From: Andrena cerasifolii
Taxonomy: Eukaryota > Arthropoda > Insecta > Hymenoptera > Andrenidae
Reading direction: 5' to 3'
Length of the DNA stretch: 64,000 nucleotides
Assembly (NCBI RefSeq): GCF_050908995.1
Contig: NC_135131.1
Span: 11,302,001 to 11,366,000 of the forward strand
The number at the start of each line of letters is the position of its first letter. Position 1 is the stretch's first letter. Below the pieces are notes generated by a model. The model was not told where the DNA came from and did not search any database. It saw nothing but the letters and a program-made list of their open reading frames with translations. The position numbers and the translations under genes were made by a program. Shown in pieces: positions 37,183 to 49,929 of this stretch.

Positions 37183-37257
37183 TCCGTTCCGTTCCGTTTC
37201 GTTTCGTTCCGTTTTGTTCCGTTCCGTTCCGTTCCGTTCCGTGCCGCGCCGCTCCGC
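37183..37257. repeat. (GTTCC/CGTTC)n pentanucleotide tract
   Basis: About 15 units of the pentamer TTCCG with a few substitutions (TTTCG, TTTTG), ending in GCCGCGCC-rich sequence. Confidence 0.93.
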
Positions 37258-38350
37258 GATCGACCGTATTATCGGGAAATAAGCAACGTTGCGCGCGCTC
37301 CTCGGGGGTAGGTTGATCATCGTAGTAGTCGGTGGTGGGTACCGCGGCTAGCCGAGCCACGGGTCGCGTAGGTGGTTCAGTAGCGTATCAGCGGCCAACG
37401 TGATACGAGCTGTGCCTGTTCTCCTCGTGTACTGGCGTTACATGCTGTCAAAACAATCGCCCCTGTTACTCTGCGCTGCCTGATATCTGTCAGCAGTCAC
37501 GCTTGGTAAGTCGCACTGCAATGTCACGTTACGATTCTACTTAAAACTCGTATAATTATCGGTCTCCTCAACTTACCTATTATCGCGAGCTTGTACCGCG
37601 AAGGTTCTTGCAAAATTATTCTTCTCCTTTGTCCTATTTCTTTGATCATTTGAGAATTAGTTTATCTTAATTTTTTGGTGTCTTCCCTTGGAATCCAATT
37701 CCACTCGCACATGGTCCCATCTGAATCACGAAGTTTGCTCTCTGTTGGCAAGCAACGTTGTAATTCGCCTGAAAGCGCGAGGAAATGCGTGTTCAAGTAA
37801 AGTCGCCTACGGCTGTTAATATACAGGAAGCACCGGTTTCTGTGACCGAAGTTGTAACTGCGTCGGGCATGGGGGCTTAAAATATGCTTCGATATCCATT
37901 TAACCGTTGTTGATCCTTGGCTGAGAATCGATAGTCTGTTTCCAGTGAATAGGGTAGGAAATTTTGGATTCTCCATAAATTACAAGATATATTGCACATA
38001 CAGCGTTTATAGGAAGTTGAATAGCTTGAATCCTGTCTACGGTACGACGTTATTTCACCTCTAAGATCTCACCCTTGCAGCACTCCGCAAAACCTCGCTC
38101 GTAAATGGTTCAATCAGGCACCCTCTTTTCCTCGGGAAACAGTGCCGGTTCCACGCGGCTTCCTCGAAATCAGAATATCAAAATGAAACTCCAATGAATT
38201 TACCAACGATATCGAACATCAAGATCCTCCGATCTTGCCGACGCGAAAATAATATCGTCCCGCTCGGTTCTAAGAAACAGTCTGGATTGGAGCCGAATCG
38301 ATGATACCTACAACACTAAATTTATTCCCCATAATTCTATCGACGACACC

Positions 38351-38385
38351 CCACGGGCCACGGGCCACGGGCCACGGACCACGGT
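38351..38385. repeat. GGGCCACGG short tandem repeat
   Basis: Four near-identical 7-8-base units (CCACGGG/CCACGGA) in a row in intergenic sequence. No coding context. Confidence 0.85.
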
Positions 38386-41300
38386 CGGATGAGCCGAACC
38401 TAGAGCCGTCCAAGGTCGACACATTTAGCAGGACGAAAGGTTAGAGGAAAGCTCCCATAAAAATAGAAAATGAGCGATGACGTGCCTAGACAAGGGATCC
38501 GCGCCTCTTAAAAGTCGTTTCTATTCGAGGGACGAAGATAGTGGATGCTGTAGTGATAATTTTTTTCTCTCCGCGGTGACGTGGTCCTGACGGGGGGACG
38601 AAATCAGGAGACAAAACATCCTTCAGGACGGGTTCGTTCGGAATGGTCGACCTTAATCTCGGAGGTTTATCGCGGTCGGTGCCTTAAGGGTTCTCGCAGA
38701 AGGTCGAAAACGTTCACCCAAGGAGACGCTCCTTTTCCTTGGTAGAGCTAGAGAACCGAGATATTGCACCTTCCATCCCTCCCCGAGTACCAACTCGAAC
38801 GAAATCACTCCCTCCTCCTCAGGTCCTCATCATCGTCGCCGCCCTCTTCTTTCTCTCCTTCCTCTTCTTGGATCCCAGTTGCTCGCGACTTTCCCTCTGA
38901 TCCGTGCTCTCGCGTTGATCAAGCATTCGCCCGCGATGCCCCAGCTTCTTTCTCCGCCATTCATGCTTCATTTGCGCCCTCCCTTTCGGGTCACGGAACT
39001 TTTTCTCGCGAATCGCCCGTACGGTCGCACGCATTTGCATCTTTATTCGATATATACCGGCGACATCGCCTATAATTTTGTCTTGGCCCGATACGAAGCA
39101 GGTATTACTGCGTCTAAATTTTGTGACATATTGTGCTACCACCTGCATTGAAATGAATCAAAATTTTAATATTTGTCACCGTTAAAAAATTCAAACCGTC
39201 TTATTTCTTTGCTCGACTTTAAATCAGAGGCACTGAATAAATTACTCGTTTCCAATAATGATGTCGGGTGTCAGCGGCGGCGCTTGCTCCTGTATAATGG
39301 GAATTTAGAACGAACCGAGCGTTAGTGGTAGGTAATTCCTTTTTCTCTCCGTTCCTCTGGGCGTGCCACGGCTGCAAATTAATCCAGCACGCACGCACGT
39401 CGTCTCTAAAAACGTCGCCGCTTAAATTAGCAATTTTCTCGCATCGCTCACGGCAATCTCCGCGTCTCCCTTCCCCGTCAAGCAAGAGAAGTTAATTAAC
39501 CTGTCGGCTAATTAGTTGCCCGCCCAGACGATTTCGCGGCTGAGAATAAGACAGAAGGTATCTAGAATACACGGGACTCTGATCCTCCAATCGTTTTCCC
39601 GGTCATTCAAGCGCACCAAAAACTAACCAAGACGCCAGCCTTTCCCCTTCGCCGAGGATCGTCAAAAGAATGATCGAAACGAATTTTCCGCCATCGCCTA
39701 TTCTCCACTCTTTCTTTCCACCTACGCGCAGAACTGGTAGTATTCCCTGGATTACAGTTATATATATATACACGCACACAACTTGTCTTGTCTGACCATC
39801 GCGCGACTATTCCACTGCCGCGCGAAGCCTTCGCCTGGCGTTGGCCAGGACGTTTCACTGGGAATAAGCTACGCGCGTCTTCCTTGGAGCATGATTTTTT
39901 GCAGTATTCTTATACTTGAATACTCTTGGCCATTTATTTTTTATTCACCATTGCCTCGTGTCGATCCTGTTTACCCAAGATGCAGTTGTAACATTATTAC
40001 GTAGAATTTTATCCTGGAAGGATGGTCGCGCTCGATATTGAAGTCACAGGGGAGAGGAGTCCATTTCCTCTGCCGCTGGACCCAGGCAAGACTCGAGCTT
40101 GTTCGCGCGATCGCCTGCCCAGTTCCGCAATTTTTAACCAGCTGCGAAGGGAGTGCTCGCTAAGAAGCTCCAATTGAATTCTCGGCCGTGAATTCATCTC
40201 TTAAGCGGCCGTGGTGGATCGCGCTCGTTTCCCCGGCGCGGCTCGATCGGATCTATCGAGCAAAAAGGTCGAGACGCGGCGGCAACTTTTCCCGATAAAC
40301 GAGCTTTGGGATCTTTCCCGGCCGCCGCAAAGGGAAAAAAGAGAGCTAGCAGGCTTGGGTGAGGGGTTAGAGGAGAGGTCGACCTGGTTCGCGTAGAAAT
40401 AGAAAGGCTGGATCAGTCGGCAGCACGTGTCCAGCCTTTGATCGTTTCACGCTAGATCGGCCATCCGGGTACGGTGCAACGCTCAGGACTCGCGCGAGCG
40501 CGCCTCCTCTCGTCTTGCCGTAACAGAAAATAGGTACATTCGCTCAAAGGTCCGATGGCGTGAATTAAGAAGGATAATTAACTGCGAGACTGGTGCGTTA
40601 CTGCAAAGAATTCTTATCTCGAATACAAGTCCCTGCAAACCGCGTCACTCCGCCATACATGAAATCACAACTCCCAATAGATTGTCTATGAGGACAGGTA
40701 CACCCAACGCCGACCCTTCCGAACTTTAATTATAGAAAGCTCGCTCGTCGACGAATCAACCCTCCCCGTTTGTGTGGTTCGTTTAAATTTCAATGCCCTT
40801 CGAACGACCCTTCTGGTCGATGGACGAATGGACGAGCCGTGAGCATCTTCGGGCCTCCTCGAAAAGTAAATTCGATCGTGAAACACTCTGCTCGGGGGGT
40901 GGATAGCTGCGCTAAAGCAGGGGCCATTTGGTTTTGTTCCGACTCTAACCGACCACCCACACGCGCAGATGTCGTCCGGCGACCAGTTTTCTATTAGCTC
41001 TGAGTCACTAAACCGTCTATCTGATAAAGACCACCTACCAGCCACTTTTAGTTCCACCTGTTACGTAGCTTTCTCAAGCTGCGAACCTATCCGCGAATCG
41101 CGTAGAATTTTTTCGCACGGATGGAAATAAATGTATTGTACCTACATATTGCGAAATATGATCGACCGACGGAACGCGGCGCGTCCCTCCGCTGGGCGCT
41201 ACCGATATATGTATTACTTTTGTCGGCGTGGCGAGGGCGGCTGGTTCGAGGGAGATTGCGTTATCGGCGCTCCCGGCACGGCATTTCAGTTTCCCTAACG

Positions 41301-42555
41301 TTGCGTGCGAATAAAAGCTCTCTCTCTCTCTCTCCACAGTCCACAGCGGGCGAAATACCTGCCGGTCGCGTGATAGGGGAACTACGGGCGTCGACTCGCG
41401 TGGGGATTGCACGTGAGTTTATTTTCAAATGGTCCTTCGTTCTGGGAACGCCGAACGACAAGCGACGGGAACGAGAACCACTTGATTAACAGACGTCGCT
41501 GAATCGCGAGGAATGAAGATTCCACAGGTGATGCTGGCGCACGCATGGATTCCTCGCGCAGCCTCGTGGACGTCTGGGAATACCTAGGGATCGCTACTTG
41601 TTCAGCGAATCTGCCGAGTTGAACGGTTAAAAATATTTTTAACGAAAATTCAATAAAATTCAGCTTTTTTCTTTTGTGTCGCGCGCCACTATAACAGGGA
41701 GTTAGGTATTTAATCTCACGTGAAATATGTCCCACTCTTCCATCGGTCCAAGATCGCGTCGGTTAGTTGCAAATAATTTCCACCTGATATGTTGCTCCTG
41801 TTTTTCTGGCGACAGGTCCTGTTTCAGGCAGGAGTACCTATGTATGGTGGATAACGGCTACGGCTGCCAGACGGGAGCCCCGATCGGGTGTTAACGATCC
41901 TGCCCCCGGGGCGCCTCGTTCAGAGTTTATTGCGTCCGTGAATTTTCACGCGCGCCGGAGAACAGAGGGGGTCCGAGGGATGCCGGTCGATCGGTCGATC
42001 TACGAGCGCGCAGCGTGTTCCGGATAGTCGCGTCGTTCCGGCAAAGAGAAGGCGAAAGGGGAATCCGATAACGCGGAAAATAAAGCAACGGGGCGGGGTA
42101 TTTTTATCCCATGCCGAGCGGCCCTTCAGTTCTCCGCTTGGCGCTGGTGGCTCGGACCGCGGGGGAAGCGGAGAGGACCTCCGCAGGGAGCAGCGGGATT
42201 GACAATTCCACCGAAACGACCGTCTCTTTCGGAGAGATCCGTTTTCAACAAGTGGTTCAAGCCCATTAGTCGAAGCGGGGGCTTGCGAGCGTGGACTGAA
42301 ACTTGCGCCCCGATGCTCTCTGACAAACAGCCGGCAGTGGAGGGAATAGGAAATAGGAATCTTGTTAAATCGAATTTCCACCGCTCCCGGAGACTTTGAA
42401 TGCCGCTTAAACTAAGGATCATCCTTGTCGGGGGTGGCGTGCAAGCAGAATGCTGCTGGGAAGCCGACGAGGCGCTTCCCCGGCTGCTTCCACGTTATTT
42501 AGAGATACACTACCAGCCACACATGTGCTATCTTTAATTTCTTAATGACGGATGT

Positions 42556-42800
42556 ACAATTTTATGTTTGCGACGAATAATACGGAGAGCTTACGAGCTC
42601 GGGATATGCGGATCACTGGAAAGGAGTCGCAACATCACTAGGTTTTCTGTACACCAAGGAAAATCTGATGAATACCATGGGCGAAATTAGAGTATGCTTT
42701 CGAAAGCAGTGCACAAAAATGGGAAACAATACGAAACGGTTGAAGAATTAAAAACGGCTACTAAATTGGAACGACCCAATTTAAATTTAAGTAATATGCA
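42556..42800 (+). pseudogene. Internally deleted Tc3-like (Tc1/mariner) transposon remnant, plus strand
   Basis: The plus strand reads the N-terminal part of a Tc3-like transposase (TNNTE..RARDMRITGK, 42575-42622), then jumps after about 70 bases to a C-terminal piece with the motif HKNGKQYETVEELKTA (about 42707-42760). The catalytic middle is missing. The first 65 bases are the inverted copy of 43318-43382, belonging to the neighbouring minus-strand remnant. Non-functional. Confidence 0.7.
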
Positions 42801-42804
42801 CTGT

Positions 42805-43382
42805 TCATTTTATCTTTAACGAATTTGATTTCTGTGTTACACCATTTCTTGATAATTTTTCTTTGCGGGTATCGTGAAAGTAGTGACTAAACCCATCGGG
42901 ACCGTAAAAATTAATTTTTTTTTCGTCAGAGAATATTACTTTACGCCACTTCGTCTTCCAGTGAATTCGCTCTTTCGCAAATTGCAAACGATGTTGTTTA
43001 TGTTGGGGAGTTAATGCTGGTTTCTTTTTTATTTTCAGTCTCTTGCATCGCCTCGTTGTGAGCAGCGAATTCGAAGCTATGCGTAAAATATTCCGTTTCG
43101 CTCGTTCTGAAAGCGGTGGTGGGGTCTTCCACTGCTTTTCGTTTTGCCGTAATTATCCACATCCTTAAGTAAATTAGATATCGCTTTCCGACTTTTGCCA
43201 ATTGCTTTTGAAATTTTTTATATGGATAAATTCTGCTTCTTAAACGCAAGAATCTGGTCTATTTCAGATTTGCTTAATTTTCTTCCGCGATTCTTAAAAT
43301 GGTATTCGTCAGTTTTTCCAGTGATCCGCATATCCCGAGCTCGCAATCTCTCCGTATTATTCGTCACAGACATAAAATTGAC
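42805..43382 (-). pseudogene. Degenerate Tc3-like transposase, minus strand
   Basis: Read from 43382 leftward: an N-terminal segment with RGRKLSKSEIDQILAFKKQNL, then KAIGKSRKAISNLLKD and SGRPHHR (HTH plus GRP hook), then the start of the catalytic domain with HWKTKWRKVIFSDEKKINF (first Asp of the DDE triad) and GPDGFSHYFHD. In-frame stops and at least one frameshift separate these pieces, and the C-terminal catalytic residues are missing. The family moves by cut-and-paste into TA dinucleotides. Non-functional relic. Confidence 0.8.
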
Positions 43383-46326
43383 CATTGTTGGGGAATGAGC
43401 TTTATGGAAAGTGCGGTGGATTACGGGGGCAAAGTTTTTTTTTATCTTATCTAATTATTAACGACCGCGGGGCAACGGTGGTGTCGCGTAGCGGGGAAAA
43501 AGCGCCTCTGAGCGTAGATTTACATTCCTTGATTCTTCTTTATAGATGTTGAGTTGTTGCGCTACATTCTTTAGTGAACTGATTGCGAGTATGGTCTCGG
43601 GTCATGGCGTTTCAGTGACAATAGCGTACAGTCGTACATCTAGCCTACGCGAAACAATAGACTAAAGCTAAAGGATACACAGAAGCGTCGCTCGCACCGC
43701 TGTGCCGGCTCTCGGTTCTATCGAGGCACGCGAGCTTTGGAACATCGTGTGTAACAGACGGCGATAGACAGAATTTCGATCGGGCAGCGCCGTGGAAAGG
43801 AGGTGAAAAGGGAGGCCGAAGGACACGGGGCCTGGCTGCACACTGCACACACGAGTTGGATCGCGAGTTGGCCAAGATCCGTTTGAACTGACGGAAACGT
43901 GATCGATCGTTCCAGGTCGGAGGAGCTATTAGTCTCAGTGGTGCGGCTTATCATTGAGATTCCGCGAGAGTTGCTCGCGAGCCGTGCGGATCTGGCATCG
44001 CGAACTTGTAAACAGGGACTCTATCGATACGAAGTAGGGTACTAGGCGTCCTCCTCGTTTAAGGAAATCCGGCCTCTATCGGTTGCTTTTCACAAATCCT
44101 CGGGGAACGCTGCGTCGGCGTCGCGTCGCGTTGCGCTGCGCCATTTGGCTGCTAAACGCGATCCTTTTTCGCGACTTAGGCGCGTATTTTTCAACGGGCA
44201 GCCTAGAAAACCAATATCCACGGTGTGTTTGTCCGTTTCGGAGCGTACACAGACGCTATCGGTGGAAAAATCTCTGTTGGTTTTCCACGATACAGCGACG
44301 CGTTCGACGTAGAAGCCGTTCTGATGGGAATAGCAAATAATTGCGGTCCCTTCTGCCACGAAAAGGCGAAGCAAGGGAATTTTCATCGATCGTGCTGCGT
44401 CTCTTTGGAATAGGATTCTGTTAGGTCGGGGCGAATACATATAGCTAACGATTCGCGTAACCGACCTAACCCAGTGGTCAGCGTCACGGATTAATTGACG
44501 ATCGACGGACAGATGAGCACGTGGGAAGAGTTTGGAAATCCGGTTACTTACTAATTAGCAACGTCGCGCAATACCCGCGAGCTTCTGATTTTCGGCGGTT
44601 GTCGTTTAAATAATTGGACTGCGATTAACCGACGCGAACCGAGCCGAAAGTTATAGGGCGCTGCGAATAGTTTGGTTTTCGCAGTCGCGGGCGCGAGAAT
44701 ACGCGAGGGCCGACGCAATTACGACCACCCATAGTGCGAGCGCTAATTAATTTCGTACGCGGCCGCGTCGCTGTTAAATAGGAGCATGTGCTGGTTTTTC
44801 GGTTCGGAGCGCCTCGAAACGAAGACAGAGACAGTAACCGCGATCGAATTCGGGATGGAAATAATAATATAGGTATATCTTTGTTACGCCATTTCAATTA
44901 GAAACGATCGAACAATGGTGAATGAGCGAGAGTACCTACCTAACCCAATGGGTGAAAAATCGATTTTTTCTTTTTCACACTTTCTGAAAGACACGCGTTT
45001 CAAGAATGCTCTCCCGATATTTTAGTATCGATGAAGCGCTGTTAAGGGCGCGGCTAAACCGAGCGGAACTTTGACCGCGTTTTTCTCAGAATGACATTTT
45101 TCAACCGCGTCGACGGTAGGTATACAGAGAAAACTATTACGTCTCTATTGCGCGACGATCATTTTTTTTTTGTAATTAACGGCCTCCTTTTATTTTTCCG
45201 ATCAACGGTGGTCCGCCATTTTGTTATTTTTTGCGATATTTTGACAAAGAGTAGGTAGTACTTGGTAGGTTTTCTTGCGTTGTTTGTTTGAAAAAAATTC
45301 CCGAAAACACCCTTACTTTTCAAACCATTACAGTGATCTCCTCCCTTAAGACACCGAAGAAGGTGGGAAGGTAGGAAAGCCGAGTGCGTGATCTGCGCCT
45401 CGGAACGAATCGAAATCGTAGCCCGAAAGAGAGCAACTGGGCTTACGCGTAGAATAATGGAGCCATTAGCTACTACAACCGCGAACCGCCAGCCACCGAC
45501 CGCGGAAACATTTGTCGCGGGTAACGAGGTTGATCAGGTGCACCGGGGTTCGAACGCGATTTCCCCTGAATCACCTTCCGAGGCGCAGTTTTACGTAATC
45601 GGAGAAACAGACTCCTCGGGACGACTGGCCGTCCGTTACGTGTTTCGTTCCACTCCATAGGCAACACCGGCTCGATACGAAATGACAAGCCAGCCTCTGC
45701 GAAGGAGACGCTAGGGAAGAGAAAGAACGGAATGCGAGCGTGCTGCGATAAACGGCGCGGGAGCATTGGATTACCCGCGAATTACTTCTCTGTTGGACGG
45801 ATGGTTTGATCTCGACGCGGTAGTCTTGGGGGTCCGGCAATTAATCAGAATTTCCTCACCAAGCATTTCCCGCCTCCGCCTACTTATTAGTTGGTTTTAA
45901 CTCCCCCGGGCCCCGGGGTTAGGTGAAACGGGCTTTCGATCGATTATACTGCTCGCCACGCTTTCAACCGAGTCCTCTTTTGTTTGCTCTTCAGCTTGAT
46001 GGCAGCCTGGCGGCGTAGCGGTTACAGGAATAATTGAACGCAATATTACCCAGGTGGGTGCAGAAGACACCCGCCAGCCGTATTAACCTCGAACAAGGAG
46101 ATCGCGTTGTCCAATCGCGATTTCAGAAAGGAGAGGAAAGAAAAGGAAGAGGATATTAGGTTTAGCGAAGAGGCGGGTGGTCGGGGTGGCCGGGGTGGCT
46201 GGCGGGCAGCAAACCAACAGGCTGCAGCTGGCTAATGCCTTCCTGAAGCGAGAGCCCGTTGGTTCGCGTTCGCGCTCGTTCCCGTTCGCGAGTCCCGGTC
46301 GGAGATCGAGCCACGAGCGTCGCGAC
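43383..46326. other. Gene-poor region left of the Ras-like gene
   Basis: About 2.9 kb, mostly CpG-rich with short T-runs near 43432 and 45163. An AT-richer patch at about 45160-45320 contains GTCCGCCATTTTG, a word common in short insect repeats. No convincing reading frame. The last few hundred bases before 46327 are probably the promoter and 5' UTR of the GTPase gene. Confidence 0.45.
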
Positions 46327-47572
46327 ATGGACGACCTCGAGCGGATCCGACTGGTGGTGCTGGGCGGCGCAGGGGTCGGGAAGAGCGCGATCATACGCAG
46401 GCTGCTCGGCCAGGGGTTCAGCGAGAGGTACAGGCCTACCGTCGAGGACCTCTACACGAGGGAGTGCGTCCTTGGCACTCTGACTCTCAAGGTCGACCTC
46501 CTGGACACCGCTGGTAAGTGTAGAGATACACACCTACGTAAGTACCTGCCACTTGTTGTTCGTTACAAGTTTGATCGACGATTCCAGGGGACCTGCAGTT
46601 CCCAGCTATGAGGAGGCTGAGCATAGCCACGGCCCACGCGTTCCTCTTGGTATACGCCACGACCTCGTTGCCAAGCTTCGAATGCGTGAAACGGTGCTTC
46701 GAGGAAGTCCGGGAACAACGGCCAGACTATCAGGTATGTATGCGTCGCGGCTCGTGGGAGGAAATGTAGTTTCTATTTGTGGAACGGGAATAATCCAGAG
46801 CGGGCTTTAATGGGATCGTTCTTTCTTCGCGCTTTCTCGACACGGCCGCGGCCGGGCAGGAAGTGCCGATAGTGGTCGCTGGGAACAAGCTGGACCTGGC
46901 GCCCACTCGAAGGGAGGTGCCGATCGAGGACGTCAGCGAATGGCTGTTCTGCGAGCTGCCCAAGCTCCGCGCCAAAGTGATGGAGTGCTCCGCCAAGGAC
47001 GATTACAATATCAGGGACGTGTTCCGCTGCTTCGTCACCCTATCGAAGATCGTGCCGAAGAACACCACCGGGGACACGGAGGAGTCGGGCCTCAGGCGAA
47101 GATGCTCCGCTTACGGGTCGCGCAGGTATGTACACCTACGCTGTTAATTGCGATCCATTGTCACCGGCTCGGCCTGATTGGAAACAAGAACTTTGGATCC
47201 GCGATCCCTTTTCACATCGAAAAGCAATTGGCGGCTAACAACGCGAACGCAATTTCGCCGCTCGATAGTTTGCCCGCGCTCTCTGGCGAATTAAATTGCT
47301 TTTCCACGCGCGCCAACTACTTGATTCCCCCGGGCGGGGAACGACTCGCGAGAGTTTATCGTGTCGACAGGTCTGGCAGCCCGCACGGCAGGACAGGAAG
47401 CGCGGCCGGGCCTGGGGGGAACTCCCAGCAGACGGTGGCCGCGCAAGGCTCGAACGTCGCCCCCGAAGAGACCAAGAGCAAGCCTCGAAGCCGCAGCCTG
47501 ATCAGACGAGCATCGCGGAAGACCAAGCAACAGATCAGGGACGCTCGCACGGACGATTGCAATATATCGTAA
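46327..47572 (+). CDS. Ras-like small GTPase of the RASD (Dexras1/Rhes) type
   Basis: Membrane-associated signalling GTPase. Exons: 46327..46513, 46588..46733, 46860..47125, 47371..47572; 801 nt, 266 aa. G1 is GGAGVGKSA (13-21), switch I Thr38, G3 DTAGD (60-64), G4 NKLD (120-123), G5 CSAK (154-157). The LQFPAMRRLSIATA segment after G3 is typical of RASD proteins. The position of the Ras catalytic Gln61 is Asp64 and that of Gly12 is Ala15, so intrinsic GTP hydrolysis should be poor, as in RASD. An extended basic tail (RSRSLIRRASRKTKQQIR) ends in CNIS, a CaaX box predicted to be farnesylated. An in-frame upstream start would add about 50 low-complexity residues; I prefer 46327 because the conserved domain begins there. 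Exact orthology is not settled. Confidence 0.9.
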
Positions 47573-48062
47573 TTCCATAATCCAGCCCCCTTCCACAATA
47601 CCCTTTATCTTCTCCTAGCTTTTTCTTTCGATTCCAAGGGCGTCGTAATTCTGGTTATCGAATCGAAACGGGAATCGTGTATTTTCCAATTCCCTCGGTA
47701 GGGCCCGATGTAAATCATAGTCGGAACGAGTGATCGAACAGGGAACAGTCGCTTGGCTGGATCTCACCGGGAGCTAGACAAGAGTAGTTGGAGAGCCGCG
47801 ACAGGGGGCTCTAGAAACCGTGAGGATGGTAGGAGTCAAGGTGAACCGCATATCACTTTTTATATTTCCGTACACTCAATTGAATCTATTTTTCGACTCG
47901 TATTTTGCACGCGCGCGGCTTTTCGAGCAAGTGGGGGCGTCGAAATTCGGAGGACAACGGGAAGTCTGCTGATGGCGTCTACCTACCAAGCGAGAACGAA
48001 AACGAAAACGAAAGCGTGGAAAGAATTTGATGATTGGTGGAAAGATAGCTACTTACCTGTCG

Positions 48063-48340
48063 CGACCCAAAGAGATTTTTGGTCCCACGATTTTGCAACT
48101 GAATTTTATGCGAAACGATATCTTCGGAGGTGAAACAAGTGAAAATTCCACTTTTATGTCAATCCGATAACTTAAACAACTGACATAGAAGTTCGTATAT
48201 CGAAGCGTTAACAAATTTTCACTTCTTTCACCTTCCATATCTCAGAAACTAATTGCCACCTGAACTCGAAAATTTGTTGCGATTCACGTCTCATCGTAAG
48301 GTATCAAAATCGTGGGACCAAAAAGAGGCTAAAAAGGCTT
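48063..48340. mobile_element. Foldback (MITE-like) element
   Basis: Nested inverted repeats: outer arms TTTTTGGTCCCACGATTTTG (48075-48095) and its reverse complement at about 48306-48326; inner arms GGAGGTGAAACAAGTGAAAATT (about 48126-48147) and its reverse complement at about 48217-48239. Sequence between arms also shows partial complementarity. AT-rich, no transposase. Exact ends and target duplication not resolved. Confidence 0.7.
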
Positions 48341-49586
48341 CATTTTTGGGTCACTCTTTATCGCGTTAGAAAATTCTCTAAAACGAAAGTGTAACAGCGA
48401 GTTAATCCTTTAGTTTCCCTATCACCTTCTTATTATGGACCAAACAGATCGATCTATCGTTAAACCGATTTATCGTTGGTTGGCGGTATTCATGAGCCCC
48501 GACTCAACAACACGTCACACCTTTCGATTCGTTCGGCATAGGTGGGCCAAAGCCCTTTGTACTACACCGCTGTCGATACTGCGCTGTGCAATCTCGTGCG
48601 TGTAAGTAACGCTGCTTTGAAGGTGTCACGCGTTTCCCTGGCAAGCGTCAGAAACGTGCGAGAACGCGCGCGCGCACAACGATCATCGGTAGGTGTGTCG
48701 AATATTCGAATATAGTGTATACATCCCCAGCAAACAGCCACGGTTTCACGCATTATCGCAACTTGCAGTAGGCGAAACTTTAACGAAACCGACTTGGATC
48801 TATCGATGTATATTTATGCGTCTGCTATCCACTATTTATTCGTATCCCCTTCCTCTTCGGTCTTCCCCTTCGCGTCCCCATCCTTGCATAGTCGCGTCCT
48901 ATGTAAACGTAAAGCCCGTCTTTGCTTCCCAACGTAGGTACACCAAGAATTCTTCAAGCTTCAACATGCGAACATGCGAACATGCAACCGCTCGTCGATA
49001 CGACGAGTCCGCAACAAAGTCCATTCAGTCTTGTTGATAAAGATGCAAGATAGAACGAACGTCTCGACAAGCAGTCTGTCCGTCCTCTTCTACGCAACTT
49101 TCGTTTCAGCAATAGACGCGACGTCTCGCGTTACGGTTACCGAGAAACAAAGCGTCCTATAATTTAAAGAAAAACTGAATTGCAACACGAACGAATAGTA
49201 GGGCACGCGAGCGTTGATATAGCCGAGCTGTTACGTATTGCGCAACGACCACCACCCAACCCCCGCCGCGCAGTTTCCGCGGGTTCCGAATAACTTTTGA
49301 ATCAAACAAATCCCCTCGTGCCGAGCTTAATTCTTTAAATTCATTCCATGTCGCTCGAGATTCGATCGGCGACAAGTGTCGCTAGGAAATGATATATATG
49401 TACATATACATATTATATTTACCAGACCAATTTTATCGACTATTTTGTGACTGTTTGTCTAAACTATAAGCACCAAGTAATCGTCTATACCCTATACCTA
49501 TAAGAATAGCGTACGGTTCTTCAGCGATTCTGGGGACGTATTTTCGCTGCTCGACACCGAACACGGAAACAAAGAAAAAAGATATT

Positions 49587-49592
49587 TTTATT
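49587..49592 (-). terminator. Candidate RMC1 polyadenylation signal
   Basis: AATAAA on the minus strand about 340 bases beyond the RMC1 stop codon. No canonical hexamer was seen nearer. Confidence 0.5.
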
Positions 49593-49929
49593 ACTGAAAA
49601 ATTTACATCTTTTTTCTTCCTATTTTAAAGTCGTTTGAGTGAAAGGAGACTGCGTCTCGAATTCCACCGAGCTCCGTGAATTGTATTCGCCATGCGTAAT
49701 TCAATGTAAATAGATGGATAAGATCGGGCATACTTCTCCACGGCATTCGAGAAGCTACTCCACCAGGGAAAAGAGGGAATGCATTTAAAGGCGTTTGGTG
49801 CTCGTTATGCTTCTTCTGTATTATAAATTCTAAGCATAATATCGACATTTACAATTGTTTGTTGCTGTCTCGCGTTACGATAAAATCCAGTTGTACTCTC
49901 GCGTGGTAAACGAGAGACGACGAAAAGCC

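Larger units (their letters stand above)
33856..42540. other. Gene-poor region between NTAN1 and the Tc3-like remnants
   Basis: About 8.7 kb without a convincing gene. It holds (GA)n at 34269-34327, a TTCCG-type pentamer tract at 37183-37257, four near-copies of GGGCCACGG at about 38351-38385, a TA/CA stretch near 39760-39780, and a short (CT)n near 41320. Reading frames are short and overlapping. A plus-strand frame at 37035-37316 runs through the pentamer tract and is not credible. Confidence 0.5.
47573..49929. other. Convergent intergenic region, Ras-like gene to RMC1
   Basis: About 2.4 kb between two 3' ends. It contains the foldback element at 48063-48340 and the RMC1 candidate poly(A) signal at 49592-49587. 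The rest shows no gene; I found no canonical AATAAA shortly after the GTPase stop codon. Confidence 0.5.

Noticed and set aside
45540..45565. GGGTTCGAACGC, resembling a tRNA B box
   Set aside because: No matching A box, anticodon arm or acceptor stem at the right distances.
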